Made by a program: the position numbers and the translations under genes
Origin: Phenylobacterium sp. Root700
Lineage (GTDB): Bacteria > Pseudomonadota > Alphaproteobacteria > Caulobacterales > Caulobacteraceae
Reading direction: 5' to 3'
Assembly (NCBI RefSeq): GCF_001429025.1
Contig: NZ_LMHT01000015.1
Location: 52,542 to 116,541 of the forward strand
Length of the DNA stretch: 64,000 bases
In this document: piece by piece, positions 26,284 through 35,379 of the stretch
Numbering within the stretch: the first letter of the stretch is position 1
Layout: each line of letters starts with the position of its first letter
The notes under the pieces: generated by a model
What the model was told of the DNA's origin: nothing
Databases searched by the model: none
What the model saw: the letters and a program-made list of their open reading frames with translations, nothing else

Positions 26284-28236
26284 CTAGCGGCGTTCGTCGT
26301 TGCCTTTTTTCTTCCACGGCGGCTTGCCGGCCTTGGGGCCGGGGGCGCCCGGAGGTCCCTTGAAGGCCGGCTTGGCGCCGTCACGCGGCGGGCCTTTGCG
26401 GAACGGAGGACGGTCTTCACCAGGCGGCCCCTTACGGAACGCCGGCTTGTCTTCGCCGGGCGGGCCCTTGCGGAACGCCGGCTTGCCTTCGCCCGGAGGC
26501 CCCTTGCGGAACGGGCGGTCGCCAGTCGGCGGGCCCTTGCGGTTCGGACCACCGCGCGGCGGCGAGGTCGGACCGCCCGGAGGCGAGGACGGTTCGATCT
26601 TGATCTCGTCGGCCACGGTCGCCTTCACGGCGGCGGCGAATTTCGGTTCGGCTTCCTTGGAAATCTCGAACTTGGTCTCGCGGTCGAAGATCTTGATCGA
26701 GCCGATGTCCTTCTTGGTGACATGGCCCAGGCGGCAGATCATCGGGATCAGCCACTTCGGGTCGGCGTTCTTGTCGCGGCCCACGCTGATGCGGAACCAC
26801 GAGACGTCTTCCGGCGCCATGCGCGGCGGGCGGCCGACAGGGCCGCCGTCACGATCGGCCGGATCGTAGCGGTCGCCGCCACGCACGGGGCGCTCACGGT
26901 CACGGCTCTGGGAGTCGCGCATCCGCGCGTCGTCATAGAGTTCTTCGGGCGAGGGCAGACGCTGACGGTACAGGCGGATCAGGGCCGCGGCCACCTCTTC
27001 GGCGCTGCGATTTTCCAGCACCAGCTTGGCGAGCGCCAGGTCTTCCTCGGCCATCGGCGCGGTGAGGATCGGGTCTTCCAGCAGGCGGACCTGGTCCTTC
27101 ACCTTGATCTCGTCGGCGGTCGGCGGACCTTGCCAATGGGCCTCGATGCCGGCCGAGGCCAGCAGCTGCTCGGCCTTGCGGCGGCGAGTGTACGAGACCA
27201 GCAGGACCGAGATGCCCTTCTTGCCCGCGCGGCCCGTCCGGCCCGAGCGGTGCAGCAGGCCCGGCTTATTGATCGGAATGTCGGCGTGGATCACGAGGCC
27301 CAGGTCCGGCAGGTCGAGGCCGCGGGCGGCGACGTCGGTGGCGACGCAGACGCGGGCATGGCCGTCACGCAGCGCTTGCAGCGCCTCGGAGCGTTCACGC
27401 TGGCCAAGTTCGCCGGACAGCCCGACGACGGCGAAGCCGCGCTCGCGCAGGGCCGCATGCATGTGACGAACGCCTTCGCGGGTGTTGCAGAACACCAGGG
27501 CGCCGGGGGACTCGTAGAAGCGCAGCACGTTGACGACGGCCAGCTCGATCTCATTCGGCGCCACGCGAATGGCGCGGTACTCGATATCGCCGTGCGGTTC
27601 GTCGCGGCGCACCGTGTCGACGCGCAGAGCGTTCTTCTGGTAACGCTTGGCCAGGGCCGCGATGTCCTTGGCGATGGTCGCCGAGAACAGCAGGGTGCGG
27701 CGATCGACCGGCGAGGAGTCGAGGATCTCTTCCAGGTCTTCGCGGAAGCCCATGTCGAGCATCTCGTCGGCCTCGTCGAGGACGAGAACGCGCAGGGAGC
27801 CCAGATCGAGGTTGCCGCGCTCCAGGTGATCCTTCAGGCGGCCGGGCGTGCCGACCAGGATGTGGACACCGTCCTGCAGCGCGAACTTCTCGCGGCGCGG
27901 ATCCATGCCGCCGACGCAGGTTTCCACCTTCGCGCCGGAGTCGGCGTAGAGCCAGGTGAGCTCGCGGCTGACCTGAATGGCCAGTTCGCGGGTCGGGGCG
28001 ATGACCAGGGCGAGCGGCGCGCCCGGCTTGCCGAAGCGGGCCTCGTCGCCGAGCAAGGTCGGACCAGCGGCCAGACCGAAGGCGACGGTCTTGCCCGAGC
28101 CGGTCTGGGCCGAGACCAGCAGGTCGCGGCCAGCGGCCTCCTCGGTCAGCACCGCCTCTTGAACGGGGGTGGGTTCGGCGTAGCCCTGGCTCGCGAGCGC
28201 GCGCGCCAAGGCGGGGTGGATTTCGGGGAAGGCCAT
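26284..28236 (-). CDS. DEAD-box ATP-dependent RNA helicase with repetitive tail
   Basis: This 650-residue protein has both RecA domains: AQTGSGKT, PTRELAI, LDEADEML, FSATI and HRSGRTGRAG. A DbpA-type RNA-binding domain (about residues 480-560; SWFRISVGRDKNADPKWLIP) suggests a DeaD/CsdA-like role in ribosome assembly or RNA decay. The C-terminal 90 residues are basic, Pro/Gly-rich and built of 12-residue repeats. I start it at the ATG at 28236 (MAFPEI) after AGGAC; the frame extends to 28266 without a ribosome-binding site. Confidence 0.92.
   Translation of the reverse strand: MAFPEIHPALARALASQGYAEPTPVQEAVLTEEAAGRDLLVSAQTGSGKTVAFGLAAGPTLLGDEARFGKPGAPLALVIAPTRELAIQVSRELTWLYADSGAKVETCVGGMDPRREKFALQDGVHILVGTPGRLKDHLERGNLDLGSLRVLVLDEADEMLDMGFREDLEEILDSSPVDRRTLLFSATIAKDIAALAKRYQKNALRVDTVRRDEPHGDIEYRAIRVAPNEIELAVVNVLRFYESPGALVFCNTREGVRHMHAALRERGFAVVGLSGELGQRERSEALQALRDGHARVCVATDVAARGLDLPDLGLVIHADIPINKPGLLHRSGRTGRAGKKGISVLLVSYTRRRKAEQLLASAGIEAHWQGPPTADEIKVKDQVRLLEDPILTAPMAEEDLALAKLVLENRSAEEVAAALIRLYRQRLPSPEELYDDARMRDSQSRDRERPVRGGDRYDPADRDGGPVGRPPRMAPEDVSWFRISVGRDKNADPKWLIPMICRLGHVTKKDIGSIKIFDRETKFEISKEAEPKFAAAVKATVADEIKIEPSSPPGGPTSPPRGGPNRKGPPTGDRPFRKGPPGEGKPAFRKGPPGEDKPAFRKGPPGEDRPPFRKGPPRDGAKPAFKGPPGAPGPKAGKPPWKKKGNDERR
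26390..26542 (-). repeat. 36-bp tandem repeats coding RKGPPGE-type units
   Basis: Inside the helicase gene, about four 36-base units encode variants of F-R-K-G-P-P-G-E-D-K-P-A. The units differ at several synonymous positions, so they are old or under purifying selection rather than freshly duplicated. They lie in the disordered RNA-binding tail. Confidence 0.8.
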
Positions 28237-28418
28237 TGTCGTCCTGTCGGTTCGCGCCACACACAAAGAACGCGCGGGCGCGCCTTAGAGGCCAAGCAAG
28301 ACGTTACGGCAAGCCTTGCGGCAAGGAATTCATTAACTGGTGCGGAAGGGCCGCAGGGCGAAAACCACTGTTTTTACCGGCGCCGGGCGTGGCAAGCTGC
28401 CTCAAAAAGGGAGTTCCA

Positions 28419-28802
28419 ATGCCTGCCAACGAGACCGAGATCGCCGCGGCCATGGCCGTGACCGACGCCTTCATGACCGCGTTCAACGCCCGCGACCTGC
28501 CCGCCTTCGAGGCCACGTTCAACTTTCCGAGCGTGCGGTTGGCCTCCAACACCCTGACGGTGATCGAGCCTGGCCACCACCAACCGCAGATGTTCGAACG
28601 CGGCCCGCTGTCGGACTGGGACCATTCGGCCTGGGAGCGCCGCGAGGTGATCCACGCCGGGGCCGACAAGGTGCACCTGGACACCCGCTTCACCCGCTAC
28701 CGGAAGGACGGTTCGGTGATCGGCGGATTCAACTCGATCTACGTCATCACCTGCGAAAACGGCCATTGGGGCGTGAAGGCCAGATCGAGCTTCGCGCCCT
28801 AA
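28419..28802 (+). CDS. NTF2/SnoaL-like protein
   Basis: This 127-residue protein begins with a helix (ETEIAAAMAVTDAFMTAFNA) and continues with strands ending in NGHWGVKARSSFAP, the layout of small NTF2-like/SnoaL proteins. AGGGAG precedes the ATG. The pocket residues do not allow a function call. It is divergent from the helicase gene; the 182-bp gap contains a GCAAGG inverted motif but no convincing promoter. Confidence 0.75.
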   Translation: MPANETEIAAAMAVTDAFMTAFNARDLPAFEATFNFPSVRLASNTLTVIEPGHHQPQMFERGPLSDWDHSAWERREVIHAGADKVHLDTRFTRYRKDGSVIGGFNSIYVITCENGHWGVKARSSFAP

Positions 28803-28843
28803 TCGCTGGACATTCGTGGCGGAATAGGACGTGACCTGCCGCC

Positions 28844-30055
28844 ATGACCCAACGAATTAAGAATGCCGCCGTCATCGGTGGCGGCCCGGCCGGGCTTATG
28901 GCCGCCGAAGTGCTGAGCGCCGCCGGCGCAGCCGTCGTCGTCTATGACCGGATGCCGACGCTCGGCCGCAAGTTCCTGATGGCCGGGCGCGGCGGGCTGA
29001 ACCTCACCCATTCCGAGGACCTCGCCGCCTTCGTCACCCGCTACGGCGCGCAGGCCGAACGGCTGAAGCCAATCCTGGAGGCCTTCACCCCGGCCGACCT
29101 GATCGCCTGGGCTGAGGGTCTGGGCCAGGAAACCTTCATCGGCTCCAGCGGCCGGATGTTCCCCCGTGCGCTGAAGGCCTCTCCCCTGCTCCGCGCCTGG
29201 CTGGCGCGGCTGAACGCCCAGGGCGTCGAGTTCCGCACCCGCCGTGACTGGCGCGGCTGGAACGAGGCCGGCGATTTGGTCTTCCAGGTCGAAGGCGACC
29301 AGGTCGAGACCGCACGTCCCGACGCCACCATCCTGGCGCTGGGCGGCGCCAGCTGGCCGCGCCTGGGATCAAACGGCGCGTGGACGCAGGCCCTGGCCGG
29401 ACGCGGCGTCGAACTCGCGCCCTTCCAACCGTCCAACAGCGGCTTCGATGTCGCCTGGACCGAGCTGTTCCGCACCCGCTTCGCCGGCCACCCGCTGAAG
29501 AACATCGCCCTCAGCTTCGGCGGCCGCACGGTGCGCGGCGAGGCCATGGTCGCCGACTACGGGATCGAGGGCGGCGCGGTCTATGCGCTGTCGGCGGATC
29601 TGCGCGCGGCGATCGCACGCGACGGGTCGGCGGTTCTAGAAGTCGATCTTCGCCCCGACGTCAGCCGTCCTAAGCTGGCGGACCGATTGCACAAGGTCGT
29701 CAGCGGCCAGTCGACGACCAACCTGCTGCGCAAGACCGCCGGCCTGACCCCGGCCGAGATCAACCTGCTGCGCGAAGGCCATGGCGTCGAACTGCCGAAG
29801 GACGCCGGCGCCCTGGCGCGCGCGATCAAGTCGACGCCGATCACGCTCAAGGCCGTGCGCCCCATCGACCGGGCGATCTCGACGGCCGGCGGCGTGTCGT
29901 TCTCGGCGCTAGGCGAAGACCTGATGCTGCGCGACATTCCGGGCGTCTACGCCGCCGGGGAAATGCTGGATTGGGAGGCGCCGACTGGCGGCTACCTGCT
30001 GCAGGCCTGCTTCGCGACCGGGGTCGCGGCGGCCAAGGCGGCGCTAAAGAGCTAG
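28844..30055 (+). CDS. HI0933/YhiN-like flavoprotein (TIGR03862 group)
   Basis: This 403-residue FAD-binding protein has the dinucleotide motif [15 protein letters not shown] at the N-terminus, then [19 protein letters not shown], and a C-terminal [20 protein letters not shown] closing the FAD site. It belongs to the BaiN/HI0933 oxidoreductase family; the substrate is unknown. Its stop codon shares CTAG with the convergent MscS gene. Confidence 0.9.
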   Translation: MTQRIKNAAVIGGGPAGLMAAEVLSAAGAAVVVYDRMPTLGRKFLMAGRGGLNLTHSEDLAAFVTRYGAQAERLKPILEAFTPADLIAWAEGLGQETFIGSSGRMFPRALKASPLLRAWLARLNAQGVEFRTRRDWRGWNEAGDLVFQVEGDQVETARPDATILALGGASWPRLGSNGAWTQALAGRGVELAPFQPSNSGFDVAWTELFRTRFAGHPLKNIALSFGGRTVRGEAMVADYGIEGGAVYALSADLRAAIARDGSAVLEVDLRPDVSRPKLADRLHKVVSGQSTTNLLRKTAGLTPAEINLLREGHGVELPKDAGALARAIKSTPITLKAVRPIDRAISTAGGVSFSALGEDLMLRDIPGVYAAGEMLDWEAPTGGYLLQACFATGVAAAKAALKS

Positions 30056-30969
30056 GAGTTCAGGCGGTCGCGGATCGAGGGCCGGCGCTTGCGGGCCGCC
30101 GGCGCGGCCTTCACGCGCGGCGTCGGCAGGGGCGGCAGGGCCTGGCTCTCACCGTCGGCCAGCAGCCGCGCCGCCAGCATCAGGTCGGCCTTCACCGCGC
30201 CGAAGTCGGCGGTCTCCACCCAGGCCCGCACCACGCCCTCGACATAGGCTTCCGACATCCCGGTGACCTCGACCGCCGGAGCCGGGTCCTTGAGCACCAG
30301 CGGGTTGGCCTCGGCCCGCGCCTTCAGTCCCGCCAGCAGCGCGGCCATGTCGCGCTTGGTGTCGACCCGGAAGACGGCGTCGACCCGGCGACGGCTGTGG
30401 TAGCTGGTGTTGACGATGACATCGCCGAACACCTTGCCGTTCGGCAGCACGACCTTGAGGTTGTCAGGGGTCGCCAGCTCGGTGACGAAGAGGTCGAGCG
30501 TCTTGACCGTGCCCGTCCGCCCGCCGATCTCCACCGTGTCGCCGACCCGGTAGGGCCGGAACAGCAGCAGCATGACGCCCGCCGCCACATTGCTGAGCGT
30601 GCCCTGCAAGGCCAGGCCCACCGCCAGCGAGGCCGCGCCCAGCACCGCCAGGATCGAGGTGGTCTGGACGCCGAGCTGCTGCAGCACCGCGATCAGGCCG
30701 ACGACGATGACCAGGTAGCGGGCGAGCGATCCGGCGAAGCTCTGCAGCGTTACGTCGGGCGGCCCGGCCCCATGCACCCTGGCGATCAGCCGGCGCACCA
30801 GGCGCGAGGCCCAGCCCGCCGCCCACCAGGTGACCGTCAGGATGATCACCGCGACCACCAGGTTCACGGCGAGGTCGCCCGCGGCGTTGATGAACTTGTG
30901 GAGGACGTTCTCGTCGGTCGTCACGGTCTGACGCAGACGGTCGGCGAGCTCGGTTTCAAATCGCTGCAT
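30052..30969 (-). CDS. MscS-family small-conductance mechanosensitive channel
   Basis: This 305-residue inner-membrane protein has the pore helix (LAVLGAASLAVGLALQGTLS) followed by LLLFRPYRVGDTVEI and LPNGKVFGDVIVN of the beta domain. It releases solutes on hypo-osmotic shock. It converges on the flavoprotein gene with a four-base CTAG stop overlap and lies 49 bases upstream of the end of cckA. Confidence 0.92.
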   Translation of the reverse strand: MQRFETELADRLRQTVTTDENVLHKFINAAGDLAVNLVVAVIILTVTWWAAGWASRLVRRLIARVHGAGPPDVTLQSFAGSLARYLVIVVGLIAVLQQLGVQTTSILAVLGAASLAVGLALQGTLSNVAAGVMLLLFRPYRVGDTVEIGGRTGTVKTLDLFVTELATPDNLKVVLPNGKVFGDVIVNTSYHSRRRVDAVFRVDTKRDMAALLAGLKARAEANPLVLKDPAPAVEVTGMSEAYVEGVVRAWVETADFGAVKADLMLAARLLADGESQALPPLPTPRVKAAPAARKRRPSIRDRLNS

Positions 30970-31018
30970 GACGGTCGCTTAGCACTCCTCGGCGGCGCAA
31001 GGCCAATCGGTGAATACG

Positions 31019-33085
31019 TCAGGCGGCCTTCTGGAGTTCCTGCTTCACCCGCTCGGCCAGCGTCTTGATGTCGATCGGCTTGGGCAGGAAGGAGACGTTC
31101 TCCTCGCCTTCCAGCAGGTTCGAGAACTCCGCCTCGGCATAGCCGGAGATGAACATCACCGGCGCGCCGGCCAGGTAGACCCGCGCGTGCTTCAGCAGGT
31201 CCGGCCCCTGCATGCCGGGCATCACCACGTCGGAGATCATCAGGTCGATCTTGCCGGCGTACTCCTCGGCCAGTTCCAGGGCTTCCTCGCCCGAGGCCGC
31301 TTCGATCACCTCGTAGCCGCGAGCCCGCAGCAGCTTGGCCGCGACGCCGCGCACGGCGTCCTCGTCCTCGACGAACAGGATGCGGCCGGCGCCCGAGAGA
31401 TCGCGGGCCTTCGGCGCGGTCTTGACGACCGGAACCAGGGCCGGCGACGAGGCGCTGGGCACATGCACCGGCAGGAAGATGCGGAAGGCCGCGCCCTCGC
31501 CCGGCTTGGAGGCCACGCTGATCCAGCCGTCCGACTGCTTGACGATGCCGTAGACGGTGGCAAGGCCCAGGCCCGTCCCCTCGCCCACCGGCTTGGTGGT
31601 GAAGAAGGGGTCGAAGATCTTGTCCATGACGTCGGCCGGAATGCCGGGACCGTCGTCGGACACCTCGATCAGGGCCTGATCGCCCTGGGCGGCGGGATAG
31701 CCGTGGGCCACGGCCTCGTCCTGCGTCAGGCGGGCCAGCCGGATGCGGACCACGCCGCCGCCATGGGCGCGCACCGCGTCACGGGCGTTGACCGCCAGGT
31801 TCATCACCGCGGTCTCGATCTGGCTGCGGTCGGCGCGGACGTGCGGCAGGTTGCGGCCGTACTCGGTCTCCAGCTTCACGTCTTCGTAGAGCACGCGGCG
31901 CAGCAGCACCTCGGACTCGCTGATCAGTTCGCCAAGGTCGAGGGTCTCGCGCTGGACGGTCTGCTTGCGCGAGAAGGCCAGCAGCTTGCGGACCAGGTCG
32001 GCGGCGCGGGCCGAGGTCGAACGGATCTCGTTCAGGCCCTCATAGGAGGGATCGCCGACCGGGTGGCGCTGGGCCAGCACGTCCAGCTGCATGAAGATCG
32101 CGGTCAGCAGGTTGTTGAAATCGTGCGCCACGCCGCCGGCCAGCTGGCCGATGGCCTGCATCTTCTGGCTCTGGGAGAGCTGCAGTTCGATCTGCTTCTG
32201 CTCGGAGACGTCGACCAGATAGGCGACCCAGCGGCCGTCGCTCTTGGAAAGATAGAGGTGGGCGACCTTGGTCAGGTCGCACGCGAGCCGGACCTCCAGG
32301 GCGCCGACATGACCATCGGCCAGCTTCTGGGCGGCGTCGGTGCGCGAGGCCGCGTCGATCAGTTCGCCAAAGATCGTGCCCGCCGCGCCGCCGCCGGCGA
32401 CCGCCGACAGGGTCGGATTGGCCTCGATGATGGTGGCGGCGAAGGGGTCCTCGCCATCCAGCAGCGCCGCGCCGAACGGCGAGGCGGCGGCGAAGGCGTC
32501 CAGCACCTTGGGCGGCGGCGGCTTGGCGGAGTTGAAGGCGTTCAGCACCTCGGCGGCGGCCGGCGGCAGGGCCAGCGGCGTCGGCTCGGTCAGCCGGACC
32601 AGGAAGCGGCGCTCGCCCAGCGGCGCGACGGTGGCCGAGTGCTCCGAGCCATTGTTGCGGATCGAGGCCTGGGCGGTCTCGCCGCGACGCGCGGCGGTCA
32701 GGGCCGAGAACAGGCTGGCGGCCGAGGGGCCGCCCTTGGGCAGGCGCGCGGCGGCGCCCAGCACCAAACGCCACGAGGCGTTCGCGGCATGGATGCGACC
32801 GTCGGCGGCGGCGATGGCGGCCGGTTCCGACAGCGCGTCGATGAGTTGGTCGGCGCCCGGCTCGGCGGCCGGGGCCGGGGCGGCGGAATTGCGCAGCGCG
32901 AACAGCCCCAGGCAGGCGACGCCGGCCAGGCCGATCAGCAGCATCAGCCCGGCCCGCGTCGAGGCGCCGGCGTCGATCGCCGGCACAGCCGCAAAGCCGA
33001 CCGCAGCGACGAAGCACAAGGCCGCGAACACCGTCAGCAGGTCGAAACGGCGACGAGCGCCATCAAGGTTCGACGACTTGGCCAT
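31019..33085 (-). CDS. cckA: Cell-cycle hybrid histidine kinase CckA
   Basis: This 688-residue protein has two N-terminal membrane helices, two PAS-like regions, a DHp helix with [11 protein letters not shown] (phosphoacceptor His), a HATPase with [16 protein letters not shown] and GTGLGLA, and a C-terminal receiver ([10 protein letters not shown]; phosphoacceptor Asp in [15 protein letters not shown]). This architecture and its place next to flhB identify CckA, which phosphorylates CtrA and CpdR through ChpT. I prefer the ATG at 33085 (GAGG seven bases upstream); a GTG at 33142 would add 19 residues. Confidence 0.93.
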   Translation of the reverse strand: MAKSSNLDGARRRFDLLTVFAALCFVAAVGFAAVPAIDAGASTRAGLMLLIGLAGVACLGLFALRNSAAPAPAAEPGADQLIDALSEPAAIAAADGRIHAANASWRLVLGAAARLPKGGPSAASLFSALTAARRGETAQASIRNNGSEHSATVAPLGERRFLVRLTEPTPLALPPAAAEVLNAFNSAKPPPPKVLDAFAAASPFGAALLDGEDPFAATIIEANPTLSAVAGGGAAGTIFGELIDAASRTDAAQKLADGHVGALEVRLACDLTKVAHLYLSKSDGRWVAYLVDVSEQKQIELQLSQSQKMQAIGQLAGGVAHDFNNLLTAIFMQLDVLAQRHPVGDPSYEGLNEIRSTSARAADLVRKLLAFSRKQTVQRETLDLGELISESEVLLRRVLYEDVKLETEYGRNLPHVRADRSQIETAVMNLAVNARDAVRAHGGGVVRIRLARLTQDEAVAHGYPAAQGDQALIEVSDDGPGIPADVMDKIFDPFFTTKPVGEGTGLGLATVYGIVKQSDGWISVASKPGEGAAFRIFLPVHVPSASSPALVPVVKTAPKARDLSGAGRILFVEDEDAVRGVAAKLLRARGYEVIEAASGEEALELAEEYAGKIDLMISDVVMPGMQGPDLLKHARVYLAGAPVMFISGYAEAEFSNLLEGEENVSFLPKPIDIKTLAERVKQELQKAA

Positions 33086-33161
33086 AGGGAGGCCTCGGTT
33101 GATGCCAGACGGAGAGGCGATGGCCTCAGGCGAATCAGTCACGCAATCTTCTCACGAAATC

Positions 33162-34250
33162 TCAGCGGCCACGGGCATTTGCGACGACGCGGGCGCCGCT
33201 CTGCATGATGAAGCCGATCAGCTTGGCCACGGCCTCGTAGTGGGCGGGCGGAATAAACTCTTCGATCTCGACGGCGGCGTAGAGCGCGCGCGCCAACGGC
33301 GGGTCCTCGATGATCGGCACGCCGTGCTCTTCGGCGAGCGCGCGGATCTTCAAGGCGACGGCGTCCATGCCCTTGGCCACGCACTGCGGCGCGGCGGTTT
33401 CGCCGGCCTCGTATTTCAGCGCCACGGCGTAGTGGGTCGGGTTCATGACCACCATGGTCGCGGTCGGGACGGCGGCCATCATCCGGCGGCGCGAGCGCTG
33501 GATGGCGATCTGGCGGCGCTTGGCCTTGAAGTGCGGATCGCCTTCCGAGTTCTTGTATTCTTCCTTCTGCTCTTCCTTGGTCATCCGCATGCGCTTGAGG
33601 AAGCGCTGGCGCTGCCAGAACCAGTCGAAGCCGGCGATGGCCAGCATCAGGGCGGCGGTGGCGAAGACCAGCTTGCGCAGGATCTCGGCCATCAGCGGCA
33701 GCATGGCGGCCGGATCGAGCGCCGCCAGATCGCGCAGCGAATACATGTGCGGCTTCATCACCAGCCAGCCGACCCAGCCGACCATGACGACCTTGGTCAG
33801 CGACTTGAAGAACTGCATCAGGCTGTCGAGGCCGACCAGGCGCTTCAGGCCCGCCATCGGCGAGACCTTCTTCCAGTCCGGCTTGATCTTGTCGGGGCTG
33901 AACAGCAGGCCGGTCTGAATGAGGTTGCCGCCCGCGCCCGCCAAGGCGGCCACCGCCAGGACGGCGATCAGCATGGGGGCGGCGGCGCGCGCAGCGGTCC
34001 GCGCCACCTCGATGGCGCCGTGCCCCTCCAGGCTCATCGTGTCCGGATGGGCGATGAACGGCAGCAGGGCGACCGCCATCTCGCGCGACATCCAGCCGCC
34101 GGCGATAGCCAGAACCGACGCAGCGCCCGCGAACGAGGCCAGGGTCGCCAGGTCCGGGGTCTTGGCGACATCCCCCTTCTCCCGCGCCTTCTGGAGTTTG
34201 GTAGGGGTCGCGTCTTCTGTTTTAGAGGCTGCGTCCTGCTCTTCGGCCAT
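33162..34250 (-). CDS. flhB: Flagellar export protein FlhB
   Basis: This 362-residue protein has four membrane helices and a cytoplasmic domain carrying the autocleavage motif NPTH (NPTHYAVALKYE). It switches export substrate specificity of the flagellar type III apparatus. A Lys/Glu-rich stretch links the membrane and cytoplasmic parts. It is third in fliQ-fliR-flhB and starts four bases after fliR. Confidence 0.97.
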   Translation of the reverse strand: MAEEQDAASKTEDATPTKLQKAREKGDVAKTPDLATLASFAGAASVLAIAGGWMSREMAVALLPFIAHPDTMSLEGHGAIEVARTAARAAAPMLIAVLAVAALAGAGGNLIQTGLLFSPDKIKPDWKKVSPMAGLKRLVGLDSLMQFFKSLTKVVMVGWVGWLVMKPHMYSLRDLAALDPAAMLPLMAEILRKLVFATAALMLAIAGFDWFWQRQRFLKRMRMTKEEQKEEYKNSEGDPHFKAKRRQIAIQRSRRRMMAAVPTATMVVMNPTHYAVALKYEAGETAAPQCVAKGMDAVALKIRALAEEHGVPIIEDPPLARALYAAVEIEEFIPPAHYEAVAKLIGFIMQSGARVVANARGR

Positions 34251-34254
34251 GGCT

Positions 34255-35010
34255 CTATCCCAGGAACAGCGAGGCGAGCTCGCGGTAACGGTTGAGCCAG
34301 ACCATGCCGATGACGCCCAGGCTGAGGGCGAAGATCGACAGGCCGAACAGCACGATCAGCGGGGTGACGACGAAGAACACCTGGAACTGCGGCATCACCC
34401 GCCCAACCAGGCCGGCGGCGATGTTGAAGATCACCGAGAACACCACGACCGGCGCGGCCAATTGCAAGCCCAGGCGGAAGGAGCCGGCCACCGTCTGCAC
34501 CGCCAGCTGGGCGCTGTCGGCCACCGGCACGTCGCGGGAAAACGGGAACAGCGCATAGGACCTGACGATGGCGGTCAGGAACATGTGGTGCAGGTCGGTG
34601 GTCATGATCAGGGTCACCCCGATCAGGCCCAGGAAGGTGCCCAGCGTGGTCGACGGCGCGGCTTGGCCCGGCGCGGCGGTCTGGGCGAAGGCCAGCGTGG
34701 TCTGGATCGAGATGATCTCGCCGGTCGCCGTCAGGGATGACAGGAACATCCGCAGGATCCCGCCGATCATCAGGCCGATCATGATCTCCTTGATCACCGC
34801 CCCGCCGACCCCGGACACCGTCCCGGGAACCACCATGCCGCGCGCGATGACCGGCATCAGCATCAGGGCCATCAGGAAGGCGAAGCCCAACCGGATGCGC
34901 GGCGGCACGCTGGAGTCGCCGATGCCCGGCAGCAGCATGATGATCGCCGCGACACGGGCGAAGATCAGGCCGCCTGCGTAGACCTGGGATGCGGCTGCGA
35001 AGCTTTCCAT
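34255..35010 (-). CDS. fliR: Flagellar export protein FliR
   Basis: This 251-residue membrane protein has several hydrophobic helices, with RVAAIIMLLPGIGDSSVPPR and the TTDLHHMFL motif typical of FliR. It forms the core export gate with FliP and FliQ. The gene lies 19 bases after fliQ on the same strand. Confidence 0.96.
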   Translation of the reverse strand: MESFAAASQVYAGGLIFARVAAIIMLLPGIGDSSVPPRIRLGFAFLMALMLMPVIARGMVVPGTVSGVGGAVIKEIMIGLMIGGILRMFLSSLTATGEIISIQTTLAFAQTAAPGQAAPSTTLGTFLGLIGVTLIMTTDLHHMFLTAIVRSYALFPFSRDVPVADSAQLAVQTVAGSFRLGLQLAAPVVVFSVIFNIAAGLVGRVMPQFQVFFVVTPLIVLFGLSIFALSLGVIGMVWLNRYRELASLFLG

Positions 35011-35029
35011 GGACCCGGCCGAACGGCCG

Positions 35030-35293
35030 CTACATCGCTGCGATGCGAGCGGCGATCTCGCGCATGAAGCCGCTCATCAGAGCGCCCATCAGCGGCAGGA
35101 ACAGCAGCAGGGAGAGGAAGATGGCGACGATCTTCGGCGCATAGACCAGGGTGGCTTCCTGGATCTGGGTCAGGGCCTGCAGCAGGCCGATCCCGACCCC
35201 GACCACCAGCCCGACAATGAGCACGGGCGCCGACAGCTGGATGGTGAGCCAGATGGCGTCGCGACCGATGTCGAGAACCTCGGCGCCGTTCAT
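35030..35293 (-). CDS. fliQ: Flagellar export protein FliQ
   Basis: This 87-residue protein with two membrane helices has the FliQ signature VVGVGIGLLQALTQIQEATL and FAPKIV-like YAPKIVAIFL. It is the first gene of fliQ-fliR-flhB. Its upstream gap holds a TTAACCAT box on the same strand, so CtrA control is likely. Confidence 0.96.
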   Translation of the reverse strand: MNGAEVLDIGRDAIWLTIQLSAPVLIVGLVVGVGIGLLQALTQIQEATLVYAPKIVAIFLSLLLFLPLMGALMSGFMREIAARIAAM

Positions 35294-35332
35294 CTTTGGC
35301 CTCTTGGGTACGCGTGGACAGTGAAATTCAAG

Positions 35333-35368
35333 CTAGGCGGAATTTGCCTAGTTATGGTTAACGAACGG
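35333..35368 (-). promoter_or_regulatory. Putative CtrA-dependent fliQ promoter with inverted repeat
   Basis: On the minus strand TTAACCATAAC (from 35361) resembles the downstream CtrA half-site of early flagellar promoters, about 70 bases before fliQ. It is followed by CTAGGC-N7-GCCTAG (35333-35351), which would cover the -10/start region. The upstream TTAA half is poor. The role of the palindrome is unknown. Confidence 0.5.
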
Positions 35369-35379
35369 CTACCTGCCGT

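Noticed and set aside
26390..26542. Tandem repeats as a possible CRISPR array
   Set aside because: The units are contiguous 36-base coding repeats with no spacers, in frame with the helicase.
26266..28461. 731-residue plus-strand frame opposite the DEAD-box helicase
   Set aside because: The helicase motifs on the minus strand are complete, so this is a shadow frame.
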